From Rhodothermia bacterium (GTDB lineage Bacteria; Bacteroidota; Rhodothermia; Balneolales; Balneolaceae): a stretch of 64,000 nt of DNA. The translations under genes and the position numbers were made by a program. This document shows, one piece after another, positions 8,844 through 18,212 of this stretch. Location: contig JAUICM010000003.1 in NCBI GenBank assembly GCA_030427885.1, forward strand, positions 62,001 through 126,000. The letters are read 5' to 3'. The stretch's first letter is position 1. The number at the start of each line of letters is the position of its first letter. Below the pieces are notes generated by a model, which was not told where the DNA came from, made no database searches, and worked only from the letters and a program-made list of their open reading frames with translations.

Positions 8844-10289
8844 TTATAAAATTATCGTTGCAACCGATCCGGGTAATAATGAAGTATTGTATAACTCTCC
8901 ATCTACTGAGATATCAAATACCTGATTAGAATCTGTTTCATTCATCATTATGATCACCACATTGCCCTCTTCTGTCTTAAAGGCAACATTAGGCAATCCC
9001 GCAATTTGCTCTGACTCAATTCGTACCGAACCTGGTCTTACAAATTTTGAAGCATGTGCCGTGATATAATATCCAACATTTCTGGTTACAGAGTTTCCAT
9101 TAATTGTTACTGCACCCTGGCACACACCACAGCCTCCATGCGGAGTATATGGTGTAAGTGTTGGGTTGTTCGTGAGATTCCAGTGTAGTACTACTTTTGC
9201 CCAGTTTCTTGTTGCTCCGATAATCAGGTTCCTGATATTCCAGCTTATGTCAGATCCGAAATTACTATTTGAGTTCTGATATTGTTCTGTAAAATATAGA
9301 TTCTTATCAGGATGAGCTTTTTTTACGGTACTTAAAGCGGAGATCTCACCTCCATATAAATGGAATCCTGAACCATCGATATACTGTTTTGCTTCGGGAT
9401 CATTCAAGATCGAGATCGGATAATTTGGATTATCTGCGTTGTGATCCCAGACAATGATCTTGGTATCAATTCCGGCTTCTGCAAAAGCTGGCCCCAGACT
9501 ATTCTTAATAAAGTCCCGCTGCTGAGAGGCTTCCATATGAAGGCTTGGATTATTTCTGTGATGCAGGGGTTCGTTCTGCACAGTGATAGCATCGATCGTA
9601 ATTCCTTCATCAGCCATTGCCTGTATGTATTTCACAAAATACAGCGCGTATGCATCATGGTATTCCGTTTTAAGCGCCCCTCCAACTGTTGGAGGTAACG
9701 CAGGGTCACGTCCATTCTCAACGGCAATATCAAATCGCTTCATCCAAACTGGTGGCGACCACGGTGACCCCATGATCTTGATGTCAGGATTAATTGCCAG
9801 GATCTCTTTCAGAACAGGGATCACACTTTCATGATCTTTACCCAGGCTGAACTCACTCATATCTGTATCCGTCTGGCCGTTCGGCAGATCATCATATGAA
9901 TACACTTCGGCATTCAGATCAGATGCCCCGATACTAACACGTACATAGCTAAGACCAATCTCCCCTTCCCCTGTTCCATAAAGCTCTTTCAACAATTCGG
10001 ATCTGGAATCGCTATCCATTCCCATCAGGTGATCAGCGCTTCCTCCGGTTAAAGCGTATCCAAATCCATCTATTGTTTGATACGTCTCTGACGTATTAAC
10101 TTCGATCACCTGGTTTCCTGAGGAACTGTCTCCGGTAGATATTCTCCCTTCCAGTTTTTCAAGTTTAGCTTGCTGACTTGATGTAGTTAGCCAGATCACT
10201 CCTTTTGGAGATTCCTCGCTATTAGTAGACTTACAATTTACAACTATAAGACTCGCCAGTATAAGGGCTAATACTATTTTTACTTTCAT
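8844..10289 (-). CDS. GH30 family glycosidase lipoprotein
   Basis: The protein has 481 residues from the ATG at 10287-10289. An upstream TTG at 10310 would put seven odd residues before a complete lipoprotein signal, so I rejected it. The signal MKVKIVLALILASLIVVNC ends with lipid-modified Cys19. The (beta/alpha)8 barrel has GH30 features: QTIDGFGYALTGGSA near the N-terminus and GSPWSPPVWMK. The acid/base Glu240 sits in TVQNEP and the nucleophile Glu335 in YFTEQ. A C-terminal beta-domain follows. GH30 includes glucosylceramidases, beta-1,6-glucanases and xylanases; the QNEP/TEQ pattern fits the glucosylceramidase/beta-1,6-glucanase side. It faces the outer membrane or periplasm and is divergent from the broken GH2 gene across 202 nt. 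Confidence 0.9.
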   Translation of the reverse strand: MKVKIVLALILASLIVVNCKSTNSEESPKGVIWLTTSSQQAKLEKLEGRISTGDSSSGNQVIEVNTSETYQTIDGFGYALTGGSADHLMGMDSDSRSELLKELYGTGEGEIGLSYVRVSIGASDLNAEVYSYDDLPNGQTDTDMSEFSLGKDHESVIPVLKEILAINPDIKIMGSPWSPPVWMKRFDIAVENGRDPALPPTVGGALKTEYHDAYALYFVKYIQAMADEGITIDAITVQNEPLHHRNNPSLHMEASQQRDFIKNSLGPAFAEAGIDTKIIVWDHNADNPNYPISILNDPEAKQYIDGSGFHLYGGEISALSTVKKAHPDKNLYFTEQYQNSNSNFGSDISWNIRNLIIGATRNWAKVVLHWNLTNNPTLTPYTPHGGCGVCQGAVTINGNSVTRNVGYYITAHASKFVRPGSVRIESEQIAGLPNVAFKTEEGNVVIIMMNETDSNQVFDISVDGELYNTSLLPGSVATIIL

Positions 10290-10491
10290 TTTAGGTTGGC
10301 CTGTCTGCAATAATGAATGAGGTTAATACAATAGCTTTGATAGCTATTTTAGCCCGAACTTAGAATAAGTCCTATCTTTTTGCAAGGTGTTTTAACGCAT
10401 CTCGGTTCATTATGCCCTTTTATTTTTATTCCATTTGTTTGACCAATTTTTTTATGCTCTGGAAGCTTAATCACAGAAGTATAATTTCAAA

Positions 10492-13299
10492 ATGAATCGA
10501 CTCCAGCTCCTCTTTTTTGTGTTTTTACTCTTTCTAAGTAACTGTTCGGGCACGACTCCTGAGTATCGTGAATATATTGCATTGGACGGTGTGTGGCAAT
10601 TTGCGATTGACCCTGCAGAACAAGGGGAAACCGAACAATGGTACCTGAATGATCTTAACGACACCATCTCTCTCCCGGGTACAATGGATGAAAATAAAAA
10701 AGGGTACCAAAATACTGATACTACTACTTTACACCTCAACCGGCTCTACAAATATGAGGGTCCCGCCTGGTATCGAAAAAAAGTCGTGATACCGTAGCAA
10801 TTTGTCGGACAACATCTGCAGCTTTACCTGGAAAGAACAAAAACGACAAAGGTTTGGGTAGACAATACATTCATTGGTGAGTCCGGGATATTGCAATCTC
10901 CACACCGGTATGATGTCTCTGACCAATTAACACCCGGGATTCATTACATCACCCTGATGATAGATAATAGTCTGGATCTGACTCCGTACCGGGAAACCCA
11001 CATTTTTTCGGATGAGACCCAGACCAACTGGAATGGGGTTATTGGAAAATTAAGGATCGAAGCGATGCCAAAAACGTATATCTCTGATCTTCAGGTCTAC
11101 CCAGATATTTATTCTAAAAGCATCGACATCAAAATGGAAATTGAAAACGGGGCAGAACTTCGGGATCTGCAGGTTGAACTTTTTGTTGAACGAACATTCG
11201 GAGGCAGATCAAAACTGTTGCCTGTCAAAACTGTACGAATCGATCTGAATCAATCCATTGAACTCGATTTTTCTCTGGGTGATGAAACCATATTATGGGA
11301 TGAATATGAACAACCATTATATACTCTCACTGCTGTTCTTACTGCAGGGGAACGCAAAGACTCCAAAACAGTTCCTTTCGGGATGCGTGATTTTGAAGCT
11401 GTAAGTACGGTTTTCAGAACGAACCAGCGAACGGTGTTTTTAAGAGGTAAAAACGATGCCGCTGCTTTTCCTCTTACAGGCTATACCCCAACCGATGTAG
11501 AAAGCTGGAAACGAGTTTTTGAGATCTCAAAATCCTGGGGAATCAATCACTATCGTTTTCATTCTTACACGCCTCCGGAAGCAGCCTTCACAGCAGCTGA
11601 CCAGGTTGGGATCTATCTGCAGACTGAACTCCCGTTTTGGGGCGGCCTGGATTCAACTAATGTAATGATGATGCTTCGGGATGAAGGCGTGGCTTTGCTG
11701 AAGGAGTATGCCAACCACCCATCATTTGTAATGTTTTCTGCAGGTAATGAGATCTGGAGCGGACACGATAATGTAGAAGCAAACATTAAAGCCTTCAAAG
11801 AGTATGACCCGCGTCCTCTTTACACCATGGGTTCCAATAACAGTATCGGATATGCAGGGCCCCGTGAAGTATCTGACTTCTTTGTGGGAGCCAGAACACC
11901 TTCTGACGGAGATACTCAGCTAACGCATACGAGATTGACCCTTGCCTTTGCGGATTCAAAAGATGGCGGAATCCTGAACACTCACTACCCATCCACCGAT
12001 ATTGACTTTAATTATCCGGTATCTGAGATCGGCATTCCCTTGATCACCCATGAAATTGGACAGTACCAGACCTATCCGGATTACTCCGAGATTGATAAGT
12101 ACACCGGACCGGTGAGAGCCTGGAATTTGGAAGTGTTTCGCGACAGATTAGATAAAGCCGGTATGATGGATCAGAATAAAGAATTTCAAAAAGCATCTGG
12201 TGCATGGTCGGCCATTGCCTATAAAGCTGAAATGGAAGCTGCTTTCAGAACAACCGGCCTGGCTGGTTTCCAGTTGCTTGACCTTCAGGATTTCCCGGGG
12301 CAGGGTACTGCTTTGGTTGGTATCCTGGATGCTTTTATGGATGATAAGGAAGTGGTTGACCAGAAAGTCTGGAAACAATCGGTCAATGATGTGGTTGTAC
12401 TTGCCCGTTTCGAAAAATTTGTATGGACCAACGAGGAAACGTATACCGCGAACATTGAGGTGGCTAACTATTCAAAAGGTGACCTTAATAGTTCAGTATC
12501 CTGGGAACTTACTACCAATTCAGGGGAATTTGTTTTTCAGGGCAAGCTTCCTGCTAAAAAGATGCGTCAGGGTGTGCTCACCGACTTAGGAACCATCTCT
12601 GTTGACTTAAATGGGTTTGATCATACCCAGCGCCTGAATTTATCTCTCCGGCTTTCTGATACTGAATATTCGAACACCTACCCTGTCTGGGTTTATCCAT
12701 CCCCCAAAGATCCTCTTCCTGAAACCAACATCGTAATAGCCGAAAGCATCGACGATGACATTCTGAACAAACTGAAATCCGGAGCTAAAGTGCTCCTTTT
12801 TCCTAAAAAAGAAGATGTTGAGCATAACAGTGTTGGAGGTCTTTTTCCTCCCAACTTCTGGAATTATGAAATGTTCAAGGGCATCAGTATTTCCAATGAC
12901 AAACCTTATTCCGCAGGTACACTTAGCTTATTAATGGATCCGGAACACCCGATTTTCAATTCTTTCCCAACCGAATTCCATACGAACTGGCAGTGGTATT
13001 CTGTGATAAAAGCAAGTAATCCGCTGATCCTTAATGAGACAGATACAGGGTATCGTCCCGTAATTCAGGTGATCGATAACCTCCAGCGAAATCATAAACT
13101 GGGTCTGGTGTTCGAGTTCGGAGTTGGAGAAGGGAAACTACTGGTTTGCATGTCCAGGCTACCTGATATCATGGATCAACCAGCAGCAAAACAGCTGTAC
13201 CGGTCCATTCTTACATATATGGGTTCCGATGCATTTGATCCTGATTCTGATATCAGTATTGAACATCTCAAAACTACATTATTTCCGGCGCCCAGATGA
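10492..13299 (+). pseudogene. GH2-family glycosidase lipoprotein gene interrupted by an in-frame amber codon
   Basis: One continuous frame of 936 codons, including the final stop, carries a single TAG at 10795-10797 (codon 102). Before it lie a lipoprotein signal ending FLLFLSNC (Cys18) and the start of the GH2 sugar-binding domain (LDGVWQFAIDP, PAWYRKKVVIP). After it the same frame continues the same domain without a gap (QFVGQHLQLYLERTKTTKVWVD). It then runs through the barrel, with acid/base Glu420 in SAGNEIWSG and the nucleophile Glu in THEIGQYQTYPD. Nothing else is damaged over 835 codons, so the lesion is recent, a sequencing error, or read through. A CAG-to-TAG change would explain it. 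No strong start is seen just after the stop. If functional, it would remove beta-linked galactose, glucuronate or similar sugars. Confidence 0.85.
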
Positions 13300-13374
13300 T
13301 TAGTAAAATGATTTGATTAATAGGCTTAAATCATTACTATTCAAGTACCAACTTAGATCTTATCTAACCATTTA

Positions 13375-16300
13375 ATGCAGTTTATAATGAAACGCCTTTT
13401 CATTCCCCTTTTGCTTCTAAGCATAGTATCAACGCTGGCACAGGCACAAACCAGTGTGTCAAAATTATTCCGAAATGGAGCAGTGGTTCAAAGGGAACTT
13501 CCCATTCCTGTCTGGGGATGGGGAACTTCCGGAGATACCGTAACTGTCTCTTTTTCAGATTCCGTCAGAAGCACAGTGATCAGTCCGGACGGAACGTGGA
13601 AAGTATCACTTCCGGCTTTTGATGCCGGCGGACCCTTTGGGATGACCATAACTTCCGGAGATCAAATATTCAATTACACGGACATCATGGTTGGTGATGT
13701 ATATATGATCAGTGGGCAGTCAAATATGGAATTTACTCTGAGTGCATCTGATGGGGGTATCACCGAGGCCGCATCAGCAAATTATCCCAATATCAGAGAA
13801 TTCAAGATCAATAAGGCAACTGCATCTGAAATATCTGACAAGCTTGCAACTGCTACCTGGAAAAAAGCAACTTCAGGAACTGCCGGTACCTTCTCCGCTG
13901 TAGGATATTATTTCGCAAAAGAAATCTATACTGAAAAAGGAGTTGCCATCGGACTCATCAATAACTCCTACGGTGGTGCCAGGATCGAAGCTTTTATGAG
14001 TGAGCAGATGCTGGGTTTTGATGAGACAGATGTGACATTGGCCAATGGAGAGACCGAACGACAGCCTACCCTTATTTATAATAAGATGGTACACCCAATC
14101 CTTCCTTTTACTTACAAAGGAATCCTGTGGTACCAGGCTGAGTCTAACGGGGATAGCATGGAAGATGCCCTGGAATACGGAGCTCACTTTAAAAATATGA
14201 TCACTTCCTGGAGAGACAGCCTCGGTCTTGGTGACCTGCCATTCTTATGGGTTCAGTTACCGAATTTTGGCGAACCAGCCGGTGATACGCCTTCCAGTTG
14301 GGATGCATGGCCACACTTGCGGGCTCAACAAAGCAGTGCTCTTGAATTACCAAATACCGGTGAAGTCATCACGATCGATGTCGGAGATGTGGATATCCAC
14401 CCGACCAATAAAAAACCAGTAGGTGAACGTTTGGCCTTACTGGCCAGAAATATCATTTATAGTGATAGTGTGGTAGCACAAAGTCCTCGATATAAAAGCA
14501 ATGTTCTCACCGACTCAGGATCAGTGGTCATAGCTTTTGATGATGTCGGCTCCGGCCTTACTCTTCCAGATGATCATGAAACCGAATTTGTTACCGGATT
14601 TGCCCTGTCGGGACCATCAGGTTTATTTTCATGGGCTACTGCTAAGATCGTTGGTGATAGCGTGGTGGTCTGGAATGACGAGATTCCTGAACCTGTAACC
14701 ATTCGATACCTCTGGGAATACAATCCCGGACCCGTAACTTTATATAATGAGGAAGGTCTGCCGGTTGCTCCTTTTGAGGCTTCCGTGAATCTTGGATTTG
14801 GGATCGCCTCTTTCAAGTCTGCCCGTAGTGCTATAGAAAGTGGTCAGAGTACCACCCTCACCTGGGAAGTATTCGATGCTGCAACGATCACCCTTGACGG
14901 ACTTAAAGTGGATTCTGTTGGTTCACAATCTGTATCTCCTGATACAACTACCACCTATGAACTCATTGCCTGGAATAAAGACGATTCTCTCGATACTGAT
15001 ACCGCATATGTAACTATTCAGGTACTCGATCCATCTGCAATAAACAGGACTTATGGTAAGGTTGTCTATGCAAGCACCTATGAAACCTGCTGTGGCGACC
15101 CGCTGCTTCCCGAGTTTGCTACAGATGAAGATCTTTCCACACGATGGAGCAGTGCCTGGAGTGATGGTACCGGAGATAATCCCGCTGAACCTCAATATGA
15201 TGGTACCCCGGACGACGAATGGATCACTGTGGATATGGGTGAGTATATTGATGTAAATCAGGTGATACTGACATGGGAAGCGGCCTATGGATCTTCTTAT
15301 GACATTCAGACTTCACTGGATGGCTACATCTGGAAAACAGCCTATGAAGAACGTGTTGGTGATGGCGGTGAGGATAACATCATTCTTGATACTCCTTCCA
15401 CCGGACGTTTCTTAAGAATGCATGGTATCGACAGGGCTACTGTCTACGGGTATTCCCTGTATGAATTCACTGCGTATGGTGAAGCATCAGGCATTCAACC
15501 TCCATCCATCAGTTTGTCCAGTCCTTCCGGTAATTTCATTACCGATTCAGATTCTGTGGAGATCATTGCGAATGTTAGTAAGGGAGCAGGTTTAGTAGAA
15601 TCTGTTCAGTTCTATGTGGATGGTGAAGCCATGGAGACTGATACCGATTCTGTATACTCCTTTGTGCTTCATCTTGGCGATGAAACCAGATACAATGTTA
15701 CCGCAATTGTTACCGACAATGCTGGAATTGCCATTCAATCTGCCCCACTGGCAATCTTCCAAAACAAAGGTGACTTCACCCGCTTTGAAGCTGAGGCTGC
15801 AACCACCACCGGAGGTTCAACCGTTGCTACCAGTAATGCCGCCAGCCAAGGCGAGTTCCTTGATCTGAAAGATGCCTGGACCGTGACTTTTCCTGTGTTC
15901 AATCTATGGGAGTCCGGAGAGCATGTTATTAATATCAGATACCAACTTACCTATGATACTCCTAAAAGCCAGTACCTGGTAATTAATGGGGATACTGTAT
16001 CTACTATTGAATTTACTGCCGAGAACACCAGTGACTGGCTGAACAAGGCGGTTCTCTATGACTTCGAACAAAATTTTGAAAATGAAATAGCCATTCATGG
16101 ATTCTGGAACTGGATGAGCATCGACTATATCGAAGTGAATGGAGTAAATGGCGGGCTTTCTATTGAAGATGATGGGGAATTACCAAATAAGGTACGTCTC
16201 CGGCAAAACTATCCGAATCCGTTCAACCCAAGTACAGTGATCAGGTTTCAGTTACCAGTGAACAGCAACGTGAGTTTAAAGGTGTTCGATATGCTGGGTA

Positions 16301-16449
16301 AAGAGGTGGCCACGCTGGTAGATGGGGCTCAGCCAGCGGGAAATCACAGCGTAACCTTTGATGCCCGTGATCTGGCCAGTGGTATTTACTTTTATCAGCT
16401 GAGCGGTTCATTCGGGGTACTAACTCAAAGAATGACACTTATTAAGTAA
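13375..16449 (+). CDS. T9SS-exported sialate O-acetylesterase-like multidomain protein
   Basis: This protein has 1024 residues; a second ATG at 13387 may be the true start, since it begins the signal peptide (MKRLFIPLLLLSIVSTLAQAQ). The SASA esterase domain (about 25-480) has MISGQSNMEF with Ser116, GILWYQAESNGDS, and DVDIHPTNKKPVGE with His342. An Ig-like domain (about 480-560) follows. An F5/8 type C-like domain (about 560-705, EFATDEDLSTRWSSAW, WITVDMGEYIDVNQVIL), a second Ig-like domain and a CBM6/35-like module (FEAEAATTTGGSTVA) complete the accessory part. The last 80 residues are a T9SS sorting domain (RQNYPNPFNPSTVIRFQ). It would strip acetyl groups from a glycan at the cell surface or outside. 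The fusion of esterase and binding modules fits the locus, and the broken GH2 gene is 75 nt upstream. Confidence 0.88.
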   Translation: MQFIMKRLFIPLLLLSIVSTLAQAQTSVSKLFRNGAVVQRELPIPVWGWGTSGDTVTVSFSDSVRSTVISPDGTWKVSLPAFDAGGPFGMTITSGDQIFNYTDIMVGDVYMISGQSNMEFTLSASDGGITEAASANYPNIREFKINKATASEISDKLATATWKKATSGTAGTFSAVGYYFAKEIYTEKGVAIGLINNSYGGARIEAFMSEQMLGFDETDVTLANGETERQPTLIYNKMVHPILPFTYKGILWYQAESNGDSMEDALEYGAHFKNMITSWRDSLGLGDLPFLWVQLPNFGEPAGDTPSSWDAWPHLRAQQSSALELPNTGEVITIDVGDVDIHPTNKKPVGERLALLARNIIYSDSVVAQSPRYKSNVLTDSGSVVIAFDDVGSGLTLPDDHETEFVTGFALSGPSGLFSWATAKIVGDSVVVWNDEIPEPVTIRYLWEYNPGPVTLYNEEGLPVAPFEASVNLGFGIASFKSARSAIESGQSTTLTWEVFDAATITLDGLKVDSVGSQSVSPDTTTTYELIAWNKDDSLDTDTAYVTIQVLDPSAINRTYGKVVYASTYETCCGDPLLPEFATDEDLSTRWSSAWSDGTGDNPAEPQYDGTPDDEWITVDMGEYIDVNQVILTWEAAYGSSYDIQTSLDGYIWKTAYEERVGDGGEDNIILDTPSTGRFLRMHGIDRATVYGYSLYEFTAYGEASGIQPPSISLSSPSGNFITDSDSVEIIANVSKGAGLVESVQFYVDGEAMETDTDSVYSFVLHLGDETRYNVTAIVTDNAGIAIQSAPLAIFQNKGDFTRFEAEAATTTGGSTVATSNAASQGEFLDLKDAWTVTFPVFNLWESGEHVINIRYQLTYDTPKSQYLVINGDTVSTIEFTAENTSDWLNKAVLYDFEQNFENEIAIHGFWNWMSIDYIEVNGVNGGLSIEDDGELPNKVRLRQNYPNPFNPSTVIRFQLPVNSNVSLKVFDMLGKEVATLVDGAQPAGNHSVTFDARDLASGIYFYQLSGSFGVLTQRMTLIK

Positions 16450-16473
16450 TCCTGATTACACCTTCCTTAAGTT

Positions 16474-16557
16474 AGTCATCCCCGCGAAGGCGGGGATCTA
16501 GTATTAAATTAATGGTCAACCATGTATCTCTGGATTCCTGCCTGCGCAGGAATGACT
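16474..16557. repeat. Dispersed inverted-repeat element with two hairpins
   Basis: The ends TAGTCAT and ATGACTA are inverted. Just inside each end is a small hairpin: ATCCCCGC-GAAG-GCGGGGAT (16478-16497) and ATTCCTGC-CTGC-GCAGGAAT (16534-16553), each with an 8-bp stem and a 4-nt loop. It lies between the esterase gene and the M20 gene and has no coding capacity. It looks like a non-autonomous repeat element of REP or MITE type. Half-copies with the same CTGC-CTTCGCAGGAATGAC core occur near 18117-18136. Confidence 0.75.
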
Positions 16558-16618
16558 ACAAAGTCTTTTGGCAATTTCATCACTCTTATGCTATCATCTG
16601 CAAAAATGACCTACTGCT

Positions 16619-17758
16619 ATGAATGACCTACAGGATGTCGTGAATCTGCGGCATACGCTCCATCGTTATCCGGAATTATCGAACCAGGAATTTGAGACCT
16701 CCCGAAGAATCTCTGAGTTCATGGCACCTCTGAATCCTGATGAAGAGATCAATATCTCAAAAACTGGCAAGGCCTTTGTATTTAATGGGAAAGAGGAAGG
16801 TGAAACGATTGTATTCCGTTGTGAACTGGACGCTCTTCCCATTCAGGAAAAATCCATGCTAGCGTATAAATCTTCTATTGACGGAGTCGCACATCTTTGT
16901 GGTCATGACGGACATATGGCTATTATCTGCAGGCTGGGACAACTTATAGCCGAACAGCGACCAAAAAAAGGTAAAGTAGTCCTGTTATTCCAACCAGCAG
17001 AGGAAAATTATCTGGGAGCCAGGGATGTGGTGGAGTCCAAAGAATTCCATGCCCTTTCCCCGGATTATATCTTTGCTCTGCATAACATCCCTGGAAAACC
17101 CATAAACACGGTGTTGTTAAAAGAAGGAAGCTTTAGTGCGGCTTCCTGTGGGATCACCGTGAAACTGGAGGGACGAACCTCTCATGCAGCCGAACCCCAG
17201 AATGGATTGAATCCCTATTTCGCTTCAAATACCATCATCTCTGAGATCCTGGAACTTGGGAATACTCCATCAGATCTTTTCAAAGGAAAGACCGTTGCTA
17301 CGCTAATCTACACCCGTTTGGGAGAAGTGGCTTTTGGAGTGAGTCCCGGAAGTATAGAATTTGGCATCACTCTGCGAACATTCGAAAATGAAGACCTGGA
17401 CCTGCTCCGAAGTAAAGCCGAAAAGATCATTGAATCCCATGCCCAAAAAGCAGGACTCGAACACAGCCTTTCTTATTGTGAATACTACCCTGCCACTATG
17501 AACGATCCTGATTGTGTGGAGATGGTCACTGACGCTGCTTCAACCAATGGCTTGGAACTGGAACAAATGACAGAGCCCAATAGCTGGTCGGAGGATTTTG
17601 CTTATTTCACGGCCACCAATAAGGGAGCACAGTTTGGCTTTGGGTCCGGTGAAAATGTACCTGTCCTTCACAATCCTTCCTATGATTTCCCGGATGAGAT
17701 CATTGATCCGGCAGCGAGGCTGTTTTTTGAGATCTATAAAGCTCGGTTAAATATTTAA
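16619..17758 (+). CDS. M20-family amidohydrolase (N-acyl amino acid / peptidase-like)
   Basis: The protein has 379 residues and no signal peptide, so it is cytoplasmic. M20 motifs are present: LRHTLHRYPELSNQEFET at the start, the metal-binding AHLCGHDGHMA (about 91-101), and VLLFQPAEENYLGARDVV with the catalytic Glu pair. The dimerisation domain begins at GITVKLEGRTSHAAEPQNG, and NSWSEDFAYF lies near the end. Family members cleave N-acyl or N-acetyl groups from amino acids, hippurate-like compounds or peptides with two metal ions. The gene stands alone between two repeat-rich gaps, so the neighbourhood does not identify the substrate. Confidence 0.88.
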   Translation: MNDLQDVVNLRHTLHRYPELSNQEFETSRRISEFMAPLNPDEEINISKTGKAFVFNGKEEGETIVFRCELDALPIQEKSMLAYKSSIDGVAHLCGHDGHMAIICRLGQLIAEQRPKKGKVVLLFQPAEENYLGARDVVESKEFHALSPDYIFALHNIPGKPINTVLLKEGSFSAASCGITVKLEGRTSHAAEPQNGLNPYFASNTIISEILELGNTPSDLFKGKTVATLIYTRLGEVAFGVSPGSIEFGITLRTFENEDLDLLRSKAEKIIESHAQKAGLEHSLSYCEYYPATMNDPDCVEMVTDAASTNGLELEQMTEPNSWSEDFAYFTATNKGAQFGFGSGENVPVLHNPSYDFPDEIIDPAARLFFEIYKARLNI

Positions 17759-17767
17759 TACATGATG

Positions 17768-17875
17768 GTCTTTGCGAGGAGGCCTAAATATGTTGAGGAT
17801 TTGTGCAAAGTCGACGAAGCAATCTCCTCACAATGGGCAAATTACCAGAGATTGCTTCACTACGTTCGCAATGAC
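17768..17875. repeat. Dispersed repeat element with inverted GTCxTTGCGAG ... CGCAATGAC ends
   Basis: The left end GTCTTTGCGAGGAG and right end TTCGCAATGAC are imperfect inverted repeats. Inner copies of GAAGCAATCTC and GAGATTGCTTC pair as well. This is the architecture of the widespread palindromic 'attgcgaggagcgaagcgacgaagcaatc' family of dispersed repeats, which I recall from many bacterial genomes but could not check. A half-copy recurs at 18160-18189 (AAATTGCTTCACTCCGTTCG). Short open frames across it are not genes. Confidence 0.7.
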
Positions 17876-17890
17876 CTGCTTTTTAGCTCT

Positions 17891-17968
17891 CATTCCCAAC
17901 GTCCCGTTGGGAATGCTGACTGGAAGCTGGAGCTTCCGGACTGCGTTACGAAGGAGACCTTCGTAACG
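17891..17968. repeat. Three consecutive hairpins, two with 11-bp arms and 3-nt loops
   Basis: Hairpin A is CATTCCCAACG-TCC-CGTTGGGAATG (17891-17915). Hairpin B is CTGGAAGCT-GG-AGCTTCCGG with one mismatch (17920-17939). Hairpin C is CGTTACGAAGG-AGA-CCTTCGTAACG (17944-17968). They follow one another with gaps of only 4 nt. The sequence is non-coding and the uniform design suggests one modular repeat element. Confidence 0.8.
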
Positions 17969-18048
17969 AGATGAAAAATCCATCCCGAAATTCTGTTTTC
18001 ATTGAGGATAAGTCTGATGGCAGAGGACCTCACCATGTCAAAGAATCC

Positions 18049-18069
18049 TTCCCCTTATGAAGGGGAAGG
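18049..18069. repeat. Hairpin in the repeat-rich gap
   Basis: CTTCCCCTT-ATG-AAGGGGAAG is a perfect 9-bp stem with a 3-nt loop in the gap downstream of the M20 gene. It has no U-run and is more likely one more repeat unit than a terminator. Confidence 0.6.
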
Positions 18070-18212
18070 CAAATGGGGTCAACAAATTATTGTCCAAAGC
18101 TAGAGTTTAAGATTACTGCCTTCGCAGGAATGACATGAGAAACTATGGGCACCTTACCAGAAATTGCTTCACTCCGTTCGCAATGACGGTTATTCTTCTT
18201 GCTATATCTTCC

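Noticed and set aside
10891-13299. A separate gene starting at the TTG at 10891
   Set aside because: It has no signal peptide or good ribosome-binding site, lacks the front of the GH2 sugar-binding domain, and is in the same frame as the upstream part across a single TAG. It is better read as one broken gene.
1183-16449. Classical SusCD polysaccharide-utilisation locus
   Set aside because: No SusD-type protein is present, and the T9SS binding protein does not resemble SusD. I describe the region as a SusD-less glycan locus.
17891-17968. CRISPR array
   Set aside because: The three palindromes have different sequences and 4-nt gaps; there are no equal repeats with spacers and no cas genes in the window.
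17762-17974. Two overlapping small open frames downstream of the M20 gene
   Set aside because: They run through inverted-repeat elements and encode no plausible protein; no conserved motif or start signal supports them.
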